Of a stretch of 28,627 nucleotides of DNA, positions 8,523 to 16,554 are shown piece by piece. The notes under the pieces are model-generated. The model was not told the DNA's origin. It searched no databases and saw only the letters and a list, made by a program, of their open reading frames with translations. Source of the stretch: CAZMVY01 sp964617875 (GTDB lineage: Bacteria > Planctomycetota > Phycisphaerae > UBA1845 > PWPN01); contig CAZUAI010000071.1 in the NCBI GenBank assembly GCA_964617875.1, forward strand, positions 1 through 28,627, given 5' to 3'. Each line of letters begins with the position of its first letter. Position 1 is the stretch's first letter. The position numbers and the translations under genes are program-made.

Positions 8523-8546
8523 TGCCCCGGCGACGGACGCAGGGGA

Positions 8547-8580
8547 AGGGCCCCGGAGCCTGTCCGGGGCCCTCTTCTCT
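8547..8580 (+). terminator. Intrinsic terminator after the glycosidase genes
   Basis: AGGGCCCCGGA (8547-8557) pairs perfectly over 11 bp with TCCGGGGCCCT (8563-8573) around loop GCCTG, followed by CTTCTCT. It lies between convergent genes. On the minus strand the tail is poorer in T (TTCCCC), so it mainly serves the plus-strand genes. Confidence 0.8.
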
Positions 8581-8607
8581 GCACCCGGACGGATCGGCCC
8601 GCGAGAG

Positions 8608-10206
8608 CTATTTCGCGGCGATTTTCGCGAGCTGCGCGACGGCGGCTTCCATCCGCCCGATGGCGTCGGCGGTGCGCGGCGTGAACGTTCTGCCACGCAG
8701 GGCGTCAAGGAACGTGCGCGTCGGCGCGAGCTGGTCGGACGTGGGCTTCCGGCCGGCGTTGTACTCAAGGGTGAGCTTCGAGAGGCGCCAGTACTGCCCG
8801 CCGGAATCGGCCGGGGCGTCGGCGTCGAATAGACGGCGGTGAAGGCGGGCGACGAATGCCGCCTCGGTCAGGTCCGGGTCCCAGGACCGCTCGCGGTAGA
8901 GGTACTGGTGGGCGAAGAAGGGGATGTTGTGCGGGTGGAAGTCGCGGGGCTTGTCGAAGCCGAGCTTGCCCCATCCCTCCCACGGATTGCCGAACCCCTG
9001 GCCGGGATCGTAGCTCGTGACGACGCCCTGGAGAGGCCGTTCGCTCGGCCGCGGCGCCTCGACCGAACCGTGGTAATCGGCCATCTTCGTGATGATGTGC
9101 CAGCGGAGGACGCTGGGGTAGAGGTCGAGCGCCTTGTCGCGGATCGGGTCGCCCCAGCACCACCACCAGTACACGCGCTTGGGATCCAGCTCGCGCATGA
9201 GCGTGAGATACTCGGCGTTGTTGAACTTGCCGATGGCGATGGCAAACTCGAAGTCCGGACGCTCCTTGAGCACGCGGGCGATCAGGTCTCGCAACGCATC
9301 GCACTCGGGCCGCCAGTTCTTGATCTCGGCGCCCTCGCCGGTCGGCTCGATGTAGAACCCGCGGAAGCCCCGAAACGCCTTGAGGTAGGCGAGGTAGTAG
9401 TCGCGCCCCCTGGCGTAGTCCTTGCCGACGGCCTTCTCGTGGTGCCAGTTGAACCAGCCGCCGCCGATGAGAAACTTCATGTCCTCGGCGTTGGCGAGGT
9501 CGATCAGGCTTTGCACGTTCTTCTCGCTCGCCAGGGCCGTGCCCGCGTACTCGCCCGTGTGCCCCGCGATGGGGAACCCGTCCAGCCAGAACCAGTTTCG
9601 GTTGAGCGTCAGCTCCGAGTGGAAGCGGAGTACCCGCTGCCACGACTCGAACGAGTCGTGTGCCGACCAGCAAGGCAGCATGTACGCGCCGCGGTAGGGA
9701 AATGCGGGCTTCATCACGACGTTCAGCGGCCAATCGATCTCGATGCTCCGGGTCGTCGCCGCCGTTCGATAGAAAAGCAGCTCCTGACAGCCGTGCTTGA
9801 GCGCCCGCGGCGTTCGGCCGTACACGACCACATGGCGCGCGCCCTCCGCCTCGTGCGTGAGGAGCTGGTAGCCTTCGTCGCCGATATCGTCGGCGGTCAG
9901 CTTCAGTCCCTTCTCGACGAGCCGCCGGAGGATCGGGGTCGTGTCCGGCGTCCCGGCCACGATGCAGTTGTCCGGCTTCGGGGCGTCCGTGGCAACGGAG
10001 ATGTCCGCACCAAGAGCCTGCCGGAGGTAGCCGGAGATCGTCGAACGAACGAGTTGCGCTGCGCGGTCATCGGTCGCGGGCAGGACCAGCCGGCAAGCGG
10101 CTGTGCCGTTGCGCCACACGACCAGACGCTCGCCGGCCTGTGCGGCACGGGAAGCGAATACGAACGTCGCGAGCAGGGTCAACGATAGAATCCTTCGATG
10201 CGTCAC
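8608..10206 (-). CDS. Secreted GH67/GH115-like TIM-barrel protein
   Basis: Predicted exported carbohydrate-active protein of unknown specificity, 532 residues. Signal peptide 1-25 (cleavage AAQA-G). Residues about 30-135 resemble the small alpha/beta domain preceding the barrel of alpha-glucuronidases and GH20 enzymes (VLPATDDRAAQLVRSTISGYLRQALGADI...IVAGT). A barrel follows, with PYRGAYMLPCW, the acidic motif IEPTGEGAEIKN (E287 and E291 are candidate acids), RVYWWWCWGDP and a helical C-terminus. Start is GTG at 10206, supported by GGAGG six bases upstream; the signal peptide then begins MTHRRILSL. The family is not certain: many planctomycete proteins have this domain pair and may not be glucuronidases. 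Single-gene unit, convergent with the upstream glycosidases. Confidence 0.72.
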   Translation of the reverse strand: MTHRRILSLTLLATFVFASRAAQAGERLVVWRNGTAACRLVLPATDDRAAQLVRSTISGYLRQALGADISVATDAPKPDNCIVAGTPDTTPILRRLVEKGLKLTADDIGDEGYQLLTHEAEGARHVVVYGRTPRALKHGCQELLFYRTAATTRSIEIDWPLNVVMKPAFPYRGAYMLPCWSAHDSFESWQRVLRFHSELTLNRNWFWLDGFPIAGHTGEYAGTALASEKNVQSLIDLANAEDMKFLIGGGWFNWHHEKAVGKDYARGRDYYLAYLKAFRGFRGFYIEPTGEGAEIKNWRPECDALRDLIARVLKERPDFEFAIAIGKFNNAEYLTLMRELDPKRVYWWWCWGDPIRDKALDLYPSVLRWHIITKMADYHGSVEAPRPSERPLQGVVTSYDPGQGFGNPWEGWGKLGFDKPRDFHPHNIPFFAHQYLYRERSWDPDLTEAAFVARLHRRLFDADAPADSGGQYWRLSKLTLEYNAGRKPTSDQLAPTRTFLDALRGRTFTPRTADAIGRMEAAVAQLAKIAAK

Positions 10207-10404
10207 GGCAAACCTCCGTTCGGTTACAGTTCGCTGGCTTTGTCACCGGATTTGCAGGTACCGCAGGTTCGTCCCATCATACCTACACTATCGCCCAAGC
10301 CGAACATCCTGCCAAGTGCGGCCGTGAGCCCTCCGGCGGAGGCGGGGCGCCCGCAGAACGACACCGGTTCCCGCACTCCGCCGGGCTCTGCCATTGCGCC
10401 GGGC

Positions 10405-10445
10405 GCCGCATCGGAGGCTGATACCTCCGGCCGCATATCTGCGGC
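10405..10445. repeat. Abutting perfect hairpins with complementary loops
   Basis: Hairpin A: CGGAGG (10412-10417), loop CTGATA, CCTCCG (10424-10429). Hairpin B starts at the very next base: GCCGCA (10430-10435), loop TATC, TGCGGC (10440-10445). GATA in loop A is complementary to TATC in loop B. A second GCCGCA at 10405-10410 could replace the left arm of B, giving an alternative fold. It may be a REP-like element or an RNA switch. Confidence 0.6.
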
Positions 10446-10525
10446 ACCTTCGGGGGCCAGGAATGTCCGCACGCGAGACGGGAGCCGTTGAATCCGTCAC
10501 GCACCTGCCAGGATGGCTGCCGGAC

Positions 10526-10546
10526 GCCCCTGCTGGCCAACGGGGC
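10526..10546. repeat. Short inverted repeat
   Basis: GCCCC (10526-10530) pairs with GGGGC (10542-10546) across an 11-base loop containing GGCC. A small GCCA/TGGC hairpin lies just before it (about 10507-10517). Weak alone; noted because it lies between two tighter hairpin pairs. Confidence 0.35.
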
Positions 10547-10607
10547 TTGCGCCCGGTATATTCGCGGCCTGCGAGTGCCGTCTTCGGTTGGTTGCGTCCG
10601 TTGTGGC

Positions 10608-10650
10608 GCAGGCATCTTGCCCGCATCCTGAGGCAGGCTGGAAGCCCGCC
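10608..10650 (-). repeat. Twin-hairpin interspersed-repeat-like unit
   Basis: Two hairpins with 3-base loops: GCAGGCA/TGCCCGC (10608-10624) and GGCAGGCT/AGCCCGCC (10632-10650). On the plus strand each has one A-C mismatch in the corresponding position; on the minus strand that becomes a G-U pair, so minus-strand RNA folds into perfect 7-bp and 8-bp stems. From memory, similar sequence recurs between genes in planctomycete genomes, which could not be checked here. Confidence 0.5.
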
Positions 10651-10706
10651 CGCCATGGGAACCGATTTGCGAGCCGAAGACGGCGATGGAACGGTGGAGG
10701 CTCATT

Positions 10707-11519
10707 GTGAATCGCATCGACGAGAAGTTTCGTGATCTGGCCGCCGCCGGGCGCAAGGGCCTGCTGCCGTACATCACCGCCGGCTTTCCCACGCCCGCAG
10801 CCACGACTGAGATCCTGCGCCGGCTCGATGCCCTCGGCGTCGCCGGCGTCGAGGTCGGCTTCCCCTACTCCGACTCCATCGCCGACGGCCCCGTCATCCA
10901 GACGTCGTTTACGCGAGCACTCGAGCGCGGCCTCCGTGTCGATGACATTCTGAACGCCGTCCGCGAGGCCCGCGCGACCGTCCGCACCCCGCTTGTCGCG
11001 ATGGTGTCGTTCTCGATCGTCAACCGCAGCGGCGTCGATCGGTTCTGCGAACGCACGGCGACGGCGGGCTTCGACGGCCTCATCATCGCCGACCTGTCGT
11101 TCGAGGAGGCCCCGGCGGTCGCCGAGCGGGTCGCCCGCCACGGCCTCTGCCTCATCATGCTGACCGCGCCGACGTCGTCGCCACAGCGGCGCGAACAGAT
11201 CGCGCGGATCTCGACCGGCTTCGTCTACTACATGTCCGTCGCCGGCACGACCGGCGAGCGCGACAAGCTGCCCGACGACCTCGTCGCAAACGTCCGTCAG
11301 CTCCGACAGGCGGGGGGCAAGCCGGTCGTCGTCGGCTTCGGCGTCAGTCGGCCGGAGCACGTCCGGGCGGTCTGCAATGTGGCCGACGGCGCGATTGTCG
11401 GCAGCGCGATCGTGCGTCGAATGCTCGACGCGGCCCCCGACGCGGCCAAGGGCGACGCGAACGCCGTCGCCGACGCCGTCGAGGGTTTCGTCCGCGAGCT
11501 GCTCACGGGATTGCCGTGA
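10707..11519 (+). CDS. trpA: Tryptophan synthase alpha chain
   Basis: Cytoplasmic enzyme cleaving indole-3-glycerol phosphate to indole and glyceraldehyde 3-phosphate, normally in an alpha2-beta2 complex with TrpB. The 270-residue barrel is of usual length. The GTG start at 10707 is chosen over an in-frame ATG at 10686 because GGTGGAGG lies six bases upstream, and because it puts the catalytic acids exactly at the classical positions E49 (GVEVGFPYSD) and D60 (SIADGPVIQ). YITAGFP, the phosphate-site VGFGVSRPEH and DGAIVGSAIV are typical. No trpB or other trp gene is adjacent, so its partner must be encoded elsewhere. The adenine deaminase gene follows after 21 bases, probably co-transcribed. 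Confidence 0.95.
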   Translation: MNRIDEKFRDLAAAGRKGLLPYITAGFPTPAATTEILRRLDALGVAGVEVGFPYSDSIADGPVIQTSFTRALERGLRVDDILNAVREARATVRTPLVAMVSFSIVNRSGVDRFCERTATAGFDGLIIADLSFEEAPAVAERVARHGLCLIMLTAPTSSPQRREQIARISTGFVYYMSVAGTTGERDKLPDDLVANVRQLRQAGGKPVVVGFGVSRPEHVRAVCNVADGAIVGSAIVRRMLDAAPDAAKGDANAVADAVEGFVRELLTGLP

Positions 11520-11540
11520 TGCCGATATTGAGGGTCCCGC

Positions 11541-13271
11541 ATGGAGCTGGAACGACTGGTTGCGGTGGCGTCGGGGCAGAAGCGGGCGGATCTGGTCCTG
11601 CGCGGCGGGCGGGTCGTCAACGTCTTCTCGCACGAACTGTATGAGGCCGATGTCGCGTTTGCCGATGACCGGATCGCGGCGGTCGGCGGTCCGTTTGAGG
11701 GCGTCGAGACCGTCGATTGCACGGGCCTGGTCCTCTGCCCGGGCTTCATCGATGCCCACGTCCACATCGAATCGAGCATGCTGTCGGTGCCCGAGTTCGC
11801 CCGCACCGTCGTCACGCACGGGACGACCGCCGTCGTCGCCGACCCGCACGAGCTGGCGAACGTCATGGGCGCCGAAGGCATCCGTTACATCCTCAGGACG
11901 AGCAAGTATGCCCCGATCCACGTGTACGTGATGCTCAGCTCGTGCGTTCCGGCGTCACAATGGGAATCGGCCGGCGCGGAGCTGAGCGCCGTGGACCTGC
12001 TGCCGTTCCTCGGCGACCCGTGGGTGCTGGGCCTGGCCGAGATGATGAACTTTCCCGGCGTCGTCGCGGGCGATCCGGAGACGCTCGACAAGCTGAAGGT
12101 GATGGGCGACCGCGTGATCGACGGCCACGCCCCGGGGCTGACCGGGCGGGCGCTGCAGGCGTACGTTGCGGCGGGGGTCCGAAGCGACCACGAGTGCATC
12201 ACGCGCGAGGAGGCCCAGGAGAAGCTTCGCACCGGCATGCACGTCATCATCCGCGAAGGCTCCGCCGCGAAGAACCTCGAGCAACTTGCCGGGCTCATCA
12301 CGCCGGCCAACGCCGGGCAGTTCATGCTCTGCACCGACGACAAGCACGTGGACGATCTCCTCGCCGAGGGACACATCGACCACGTCGTGCGGCGGGCGGC
12401 GTCGATCGGCGTCGATCCGCTCCTGGCGATCCGGCTCGCGACGATCAACCCGGCGCGGCACTACCGCCTGAACCATCTCGGCGCGGTCGCCCCGGGCTAC
12501 AAGGCAACGATCGCCGCGATCGACGACCTCAAGACGCTCCGCGTGCGCAAGGTCTGGCGCGACGGGCAACTCGTCGCGAGCGACGGCGAATGCCTTTGCG
12601 AGCACTCGCGGTACGGCACGGTCCGCCTGACGACGCTGCGCGGCAGCGTGAACACGCACTGGCTTGAGCCGGGGCATTTCGTGATCCCCGCCCCGGCCGA
12701 CGGTCGCACGCACGTCCACGTCATCGAAGCCGTCGCCGACCAGGTGTACACGAAGCGGTCCGTCGATGCCGCGGCCGTGCGCGACGGGCAACTCGTCGCC
12801 AATCCCGCGCGGGACCTCGTCAAGCTCGCGGTGATCGAGCGTCACGCGGCAAGCGGGCGCATCGGGCTGGGTTTCGTCCGCGGCTTCGGGCTGAAGCGCG
12901 GCGCGATCGCCTCGACCGTCGCACACGACGCCCACAACCTCGTCGTCGCCGGCGTCGATGATGCCGATATCCTCGCGGCGGCGATCCAGGTCATCAAGAT
13001 CAAGGGCGGCCTGTGCGTCGTGGCCGACGGCCAGGTGCTGGCCGACCTCCCCCTGCCGATCGGCGGTCTGATGAGCGATCAGCCGGCGGCGGACGTTGCC
13101 CGGCGGCTCGACGCCGTGGAGGCCGCAGCAGCCAGTCTCGGCTGCACGCTTGCCCGGCCGTTCTCGACGATGTCCTTCCTGAGCCTGTCCGTCATCGGCT
13201 CGCTGAAACTCACCGACCACGGCCTGATCGATGTGGACCGGTTCCAACCGATCAGCCTGATTGCCGGATGA
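11541..13271 (+). CDS. ade: Adenine deaminase
   Basis: Metal-dependent amidohydrolase converting adenine to hypoxanthine and ammonia in purine salvage; cytoplasmic. The 576-residue length and full colinear motifs fit the family: metal-binding H73 and H75 in DAHVHIESSM, DPHELANVMG (101-110), GHAPGL (substrate-site region), SDHECITREEA, REGSAAKNLE, CTDDK, NPARHYRL, and the C-terminal family region with IGLGFVRGFGLKRGAIASTVAHDAHN and LPLPIGGLMSD. GAGGG lies six bases before the ATG. It is downstream of trpA with a 21-base gap and converges on the GH36-like gene. The trpA-ade pairing has no known metabolic logic. Confidence 0.96.
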   Translation: MELERLVAVASGQKRADLVLRGGRVVNVFSHELYEADVAFADDRIAAVGGPFEGVETVDCTGLVLCPGFIDAHVHIESSMLSVPEFARTVVTHGTTAVVADPHELANVMGAEGIRYILRTSKYAPIHVYVMLSSCVPASQWESAGAELSAVDLLPFLGDPWVLGLAEMMNFPGVVAGDPETLDKLKVMGDRVIDGHAPGLTGRALQAYVAAGVRSDHECITREEAQEKLRTGMHVIIREGSAAKNLEQLAGLITPANAGQFMLCTDDKHVDDLLAEGHIDHVVRRAASIGVDPLLAIRLATINPARHYRLNHLGAVAPGYKATIAAIDDLKTLRVRKVWRDGQLVASDGECLCEHSRYGTVRLTTLRGSVNTHWLEPGHFVIPAPADGRTHVHVIEAVADQVYTKRSVDAAAVRDGQLVANPARDLVKLAVIERHAASGRIGLGFVRGFGLKRGAIASTVAHDAHNLVVAGVDDADILAAAIQVIKIKGGLCVVADGQVLADLPLPIGGLMSDQPAADVARRLDAVEAAAASLGCTLARPFSTMSFLSLSVIGSLKLTDHGLIDVDRFQPISLIAG

Positions 13272-13307
13272 TCGTACCGAATTCGTCCGTTGTCCGTGGT
13301 CAGCGGC

Positions 13308-13353
13308 CCCGGTTCTTCCGTTACCGGGTCACCGTCATCCCCGCGCAAGCGGG
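13308..13353. other. Hairpins in the ade/GH36-like convergent gap
   Basis: CCCGGT (13308-13313) pairs with ACCGGG (13323-13328). CCCGC (13340-13344) pairs with GCGGG (13349-13353) around a GCAA (GNRA-type) tetraloop. They sit where both convergent transcripts must end, but neither has a T tract. The second hairpin with its flanking CGTCATC resembles a common bacterial intergenic repeat, from memory. Confidence 0.4.
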
Positions 13354-13370
13354 CGAGACGTATCGCCGCT

Positions 13371-16337
13371 CTACCGCGCCTCATCAAACGGGATCGACCA
13401 CGTACAGCGGCCGTCGGGAAGGGTGACTTCCTGTGCCCACAAACGCCCGCCGATATTCGTCAGCTTTGCCGATGTCGGCGCCAGGGGGAAGTCAAAGTGC
13501 GGCTGCCACCCCTCCGGCACGTACACAAACGCCCGCCCCGCCATCCCGGCTGCCCGTCTGTATTCGCCTGATAGCGTCTTTGCCGTGCCGTCCCATTTCA
13601 TCCGCTCGATTTCGTGATACCCCTGCAGTACGTGCATGTCCGTGCCGATCACCTGCGGCCGGTCCAACGGACGGCGGATCGACAGGATCCGGCTCGTGTG
13701 CGGCGGCAGCGTCAGCGCGACACCGCCCCGGCGCACGCCGAGGAACTCCTCGCGCCAGAACTCGAACACGAGCATATCGGCATCGGACGGCAAACCCAAC
13801 GATGCGAAATCGACCGCCCGCTCCTCCGGCTGCTCCTCCAGGTTGAACAGCCCGACGATGTCCCATTCGTCCGCCGCCGTCCTGCAATGGATGTGCCACA
13901 CCGACGGGTTTGCGCGGCTCCACAGATCCACCGGACGCATCGGCGGGCAGCCCGGCGGCAGGCACTGCTGCATCATGCGGATCCGCGACGGCGGCAGGTA
14001 CTGGAACTCGTCGCTGAACGAGATGCTGCATCCGGCCAGCGTCATCATTGCCAGTCGCACGCGCACCTCTTCGACGTCGGCCTGCATCCGTACGCTCATG
14101 TCGCACACCTCGCGGTGGTACAGCCGGTCGTGGATCCAGTAACCGGCCGCCAGCGACCGCACGTTCGTCCGCAACACGTCAAACCGGCCCGGCACGCCCG
14201 CGTCGAGCGTGTCCACGCCGCCGTACGCCCCGTCGGCCAGACCCGCCGACAACAACGGCGGCGTCTGACAGTAGCGGATCTGCGCGCTCGCGCCGGCCCC
14301 GCGGCGGATCGTCTCCATCGCACGCCTCAGGTTCGACCAGCCGGGCGTTGCCTTGGGGTCGCTCTGCCGGAAGTGCTCGCCCCCGGACGCCGCGATGAAA
14401 TCGATCTTGTAGTAGCTCACGCCCTCGGCCGTCAGCCGCGCGAACGTATTCTCGAGATGCCGCGCCGCCGCCGGCTTCGTCACGTCCAGCTCATAGCAGT
14501 TCGGGTTCGGCTTCCAGTACCATTTCCAGTTCACGAGCGGCCTGCCGGCCCCGTCCTTCAACATCCAGTCCGCCTGCGTCTCAAACAGCCTGCTCGTCTC
14601 CGCCACGTCTGTCGGCGCGATCCACACGCCCAACCGCATGCCGTACCGTGATTGCAGCTCCTTCGCCAGCCACGGGAGTCCGTGCGGGAACCGCTCGTTG
14701 ACGACCCAGTCACCCGTGACATCGCCCCGCTGCCAGCCGTGGTCGAGTTGGATAATCTCCATGCCCAGCGGCTTGAAGTGCCTCGCGGCGATCTCCGCGT
14801 TCGCCAGCACGAGATCCTCCGACATCGCCATCCGATGCGCGTACCAGCTGCACCAGAGCGACATCGGCTTCGTCCGCACGGGCTCCGGCGCAAAGGCCGC
14901 CGCCGCGTCGCCGTACCGCTCGAGCGCGGCATAGGCATCGCCGTGGACCGACAGGTATACGGGGTCAAGCTCGATCGATTCGCCGTCGCCGAGCCGGCGC
15001 CCCAGGAAGCGCTGCCGCGCCAGAAGAACCGATCCTCCTTCGTAAGCCCGGACGCGGGCGACCAGATCCGGCCGTGCCTCCTTTGCCGTCAGATACCCGA
15101 AAGCCAACCCCGCCGACGGCGACCGGTGGGCCAGCGTCAGGATCCCCGTGCTGCTCCAGCCGCGGTCCACGGCCGGCGCATCCTCGCGCGCCCACGGCGT
15201 GCAGAGCAGCTCGGAAATCCCCTGGATCCATACGGCGGCCGGCGCCTCGGCGACATGACCGACGAACCACCAGCCCCTGTCGCTTTCGGATAGATCCACG
15301 AGACAGACCGTGCCCAGTGAAATGTCACCGTTACCGGCGTTGGTAATCCGCCCCGACACTGTGACAGTCGGCCGCCCGTCGTAAACGCGCAGGATTCGCT
15401 CGACACGGACCGCCCCGTCCCATGCCTGGCGGATCTGCCGACCGGGGCCAACCTTGTCGGCGAACGGCGCAGCGTGGGCGACGGCCCTGCGGAGCGGCAA
15501 CGCCTTGCCGTCGATCTCGACAGACAGCCGCACGCGATGCAGGGCCGCCGCCGTCGCCCCCGTCCATGCGGCGTCCCACGCACCGTCCGACTCGTCGAGC
15601 GTGACGGCGACGTCACGGTTCAGGATGCGCACGAACCCGCCATCCCGCAGGTCGAGGACCGCGTTGCCCGCGCCGGCTTTCCGGGCGACCTCGCGCGCCT
15701 GCTCCAGGGCCGCCTCGCGCGACGGCCACACCTTCGCGATGCGCTCGTCGCGCTGCCGTTTGACCTCGGCCGGACTGAGCGGCGGACCATAGACCTCGAC
15801 CTCGTAAACGTCCGTATTCGGGGACGGCCCGCCGGACCGCGTGATCAGCAGCCGCACGGCCGATGTCTTCACCGGCGGCAGCGTGACCAGCCAGCTTCCC
15901 GACGCGGCGTCTTTGACGGCACACACGGTCCGGAAGCCCCGGGGCGTGCCGGCATCGGCGACTTGGGGCACCACGGCCTCCGCCAGCTGGACCAGCGCGT
16001 CGATGACGCCGTCGTTGTTGACGGCTTCGCCGAAGACGGCGATGGCGGTCACCTCCTGAGCCCCGCCGGCCAGTTCGAGTGTAATCCACTGCGGCGCCGC
16101 CTCGCTCGGCTCCACGCACGCGACCCACTTCGTCTGCCGGTTACCGTCGCACGCCCGCGACGGCGAATAGCCGCCCTCGGCGGCGGCGAATTCGGACGAC
16201 GCCGCAACGGTCGCCACCGGCAACCGCCGCAACGCCCCCGCGTCCCACTCACGAGGGATCGGACGAACCGTACTTGACGCTCCGGCGGCATCCGCCCCAA
16301 GGGCCAACATCGCCAACCAAGTCAGACACCCACTCAT
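13371..16337 (-). CDS. Secreted alpha-galactosidase-like glycosidase (GH36/GH27 type)
   Basis: Predicted exported retaining glycosidase, 988 residues. Start ATG at 16337, not the in-frame ATG at 16421: the signal peptide MSGCLTWLAMLALGADAAGAS begins here and AGAGG precedes it. Residues about 35-190 form a discoidin-like domain (GGYSPSRACDGNRQTKWVA...). A beta-sandwich follows, then a barrel starting near SLWCSWYAHRM, with DHGWQRGD, LGVWIAPTD and YYKIDF. D646 in YYKIDF is the nucleophile candidate, aligning with the KxD motif of clan GH-D. Acid/base Asp is uncertain (GGVDTLDAG is one option). A C-terminal beta domain ends the protein. Clan GH-D is likely, but alpha-galactosidase activity is not proven and unusually long accessory regions are present. 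Monocistronic, with its own promoter. Confidence 0.75.
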   Translation of the reverse strand: MSGCLTWLAMLALGADAAGASSTVRPIPREWDAGALRRLPVATVAASSEFAAAEGGYSPSRACDGNRQTKWVACVEPSEAAPQWITLELAGGAQEVTAIAVFGEAVNNDGVIDALVQLAEAVVPQVADAGTPRGFRTVCAVKDAASGSWLVTLPPVKTSAVRLLITRSGGPSPNTDVYEVEVYGPPLSPAEVKRQRDERIAKVWPSREAALEQAREVARKAGAGNAVLDLRDGGFVRILNRDVAVTLDESDGAWDAAWTGATAAALHRVRLSVEIDGKALPLRRAVAHAAPFADKVGPGRQIRQAWDGAVRVERILRVYDGRPTVTVSGRITNAGNGDISLGTVCLVDLSESDRGWWFVGHVAEAPAAVWIQGISELLCTPWAREDAPAVDRGWSSTGILTLAHRSPSAGLAFGYLTAKEARPDLVARVRAYEGGSVLLARQRFLGRRLGDGESIELDPVYLSVHGDAYAALERYGDAAAAFAPEPVRTKPMSLWCSWYAHRMAMSEDLVLANAEIAARHFKPLGMEIIQLDHGWQRGDVTGDWVVNERFPHGLPWLAKELQSRYGMRLGVWIAPTDVAETSRLFETQADWMLKDGAGRPLVNWKWYWKPNPNCYELDVTKPAAARHLENTFARLTAEGVSYYKIDFIAASGGEHFRQSDPKATPGWSNLRRAMETIRRGAGASAQIRYCQTPPLLSAGLADGAYGGVDTLDAGVPGRFDVLRTNVRSLAAGYWIHDRLYHREVCDMSVRMQADVEEVRVRLAMMTLAGCSISFSDEFQYLPPSRIRMMQQCLPPGCPPMRPVDLWSRANPSVWHIHCRTAADEWDIVGLFNLEEQPEERAVDFASLGLPSDADMLVFEFWREEFLGVRRGGVALTLPPHTSRILSIRRPLDRPQVIGTDMHVLQGYHEIERMKWDGTAKTLSGEYRRAAGMAGRAFVYVPEGWQPHFDFPLAPTSAKLTNIGGRLWAQEVTLPDGRCTWSIPFDEAR

Positions 16338-16401
16338 TGTGCGCCTCTGTGTCGCCGCACGCCGCGTCAAAGGACTCGGCTTCGTGCATCCGCACCGCTG
16401 G

Positions 16402-16431
16402 AGTATGCGAGACCACGACAATTGTCGTCAA
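16402..16431 (-). promoter_or_regulatory. Promoter with palindromic operator-like site for the GH36-like gene
   Basis: On the minus strand TTGACG (16431-16426), 18-base spacer, CATACT (16407-16402), giving a leader of about 58 bases. The perfect 14-base palindrome ACGACAATTGTCGT (16415-16428) starts inside the -35 box and fills most of the spacer, as expected of a repressor operator. The regulator is not in the window. Confidence 0.6.
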
Positions 16432-16480
16432 TCCAGTTGCGAAAACAACGGCGAACGGCTACCCTGACGTGAATAGCGTT

Positions 16481-16554
16481 GCGGGCGTAGCTCAGCAGGA
16501 TAGAGCGGCGGTTTCCTAAACCGCAGGTCACAGGTTCGAATCCTGTCGCTCGCG
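16481..16554 (+). tRNA. tRNA-Arg, anticodon CCT
   Basis: A 74-base cloverleaf. Acceptor GCGGGCG pairs with CGCTCGC (one G-U), D stem GCTC/GAGC, anticodon stem GCGGT/ACCGC around loop TTCCTAA (anticodon CCT, codon AGG), T stem ACAGG/CCTGT with TTCGAAT, discriminator G. CCA is not encoded. A weak promoter-like TTGCGA-17-TACCCT lies just upstream. Confidence 0.96.

Larger units (their letters stand above)
10207..10706. other. 500-base divergent intergenic region rich in paired hairpins
   Basis: No gene supported. It separates the minus-strand GH67/115-like gene from trpA. A weak minus-strand -10 (TATGAT, + positions 10276-10281, poor -35) could serve the former. Three structured segments are listed separately (10405-10445, 10526-10546, 10608-10650). 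The short frames across them are read as artefacts of repeat-like DNA. Confidence 0.6.

Noticed and set aside
10686..10706. ATG at 10686 as the trpA start
   Set aside because: The GTG at 10707 has GGTGGAGG at six bases and gives catalytic residues E49 and D60 at their classical numbers.
10224..10804. Small minus-strand proteins in the trpA upstream gap
   Set aside because: They run through the hairpin segments, have repeat-like composition and no ribosome binding sites worth the name.
13330..13360. CRISPR repeat or strong terminator in the ade/GH36-like gap
   Set aside because: Single copy, no spacer array, and no T tract after the hairpin.
16338..16421. Upstream ATG at 16421 for the GH36-like protein
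   Set aside because: It would bury the signal peptide 28 residues inside the protein and start within the promoter at 16402-16431.
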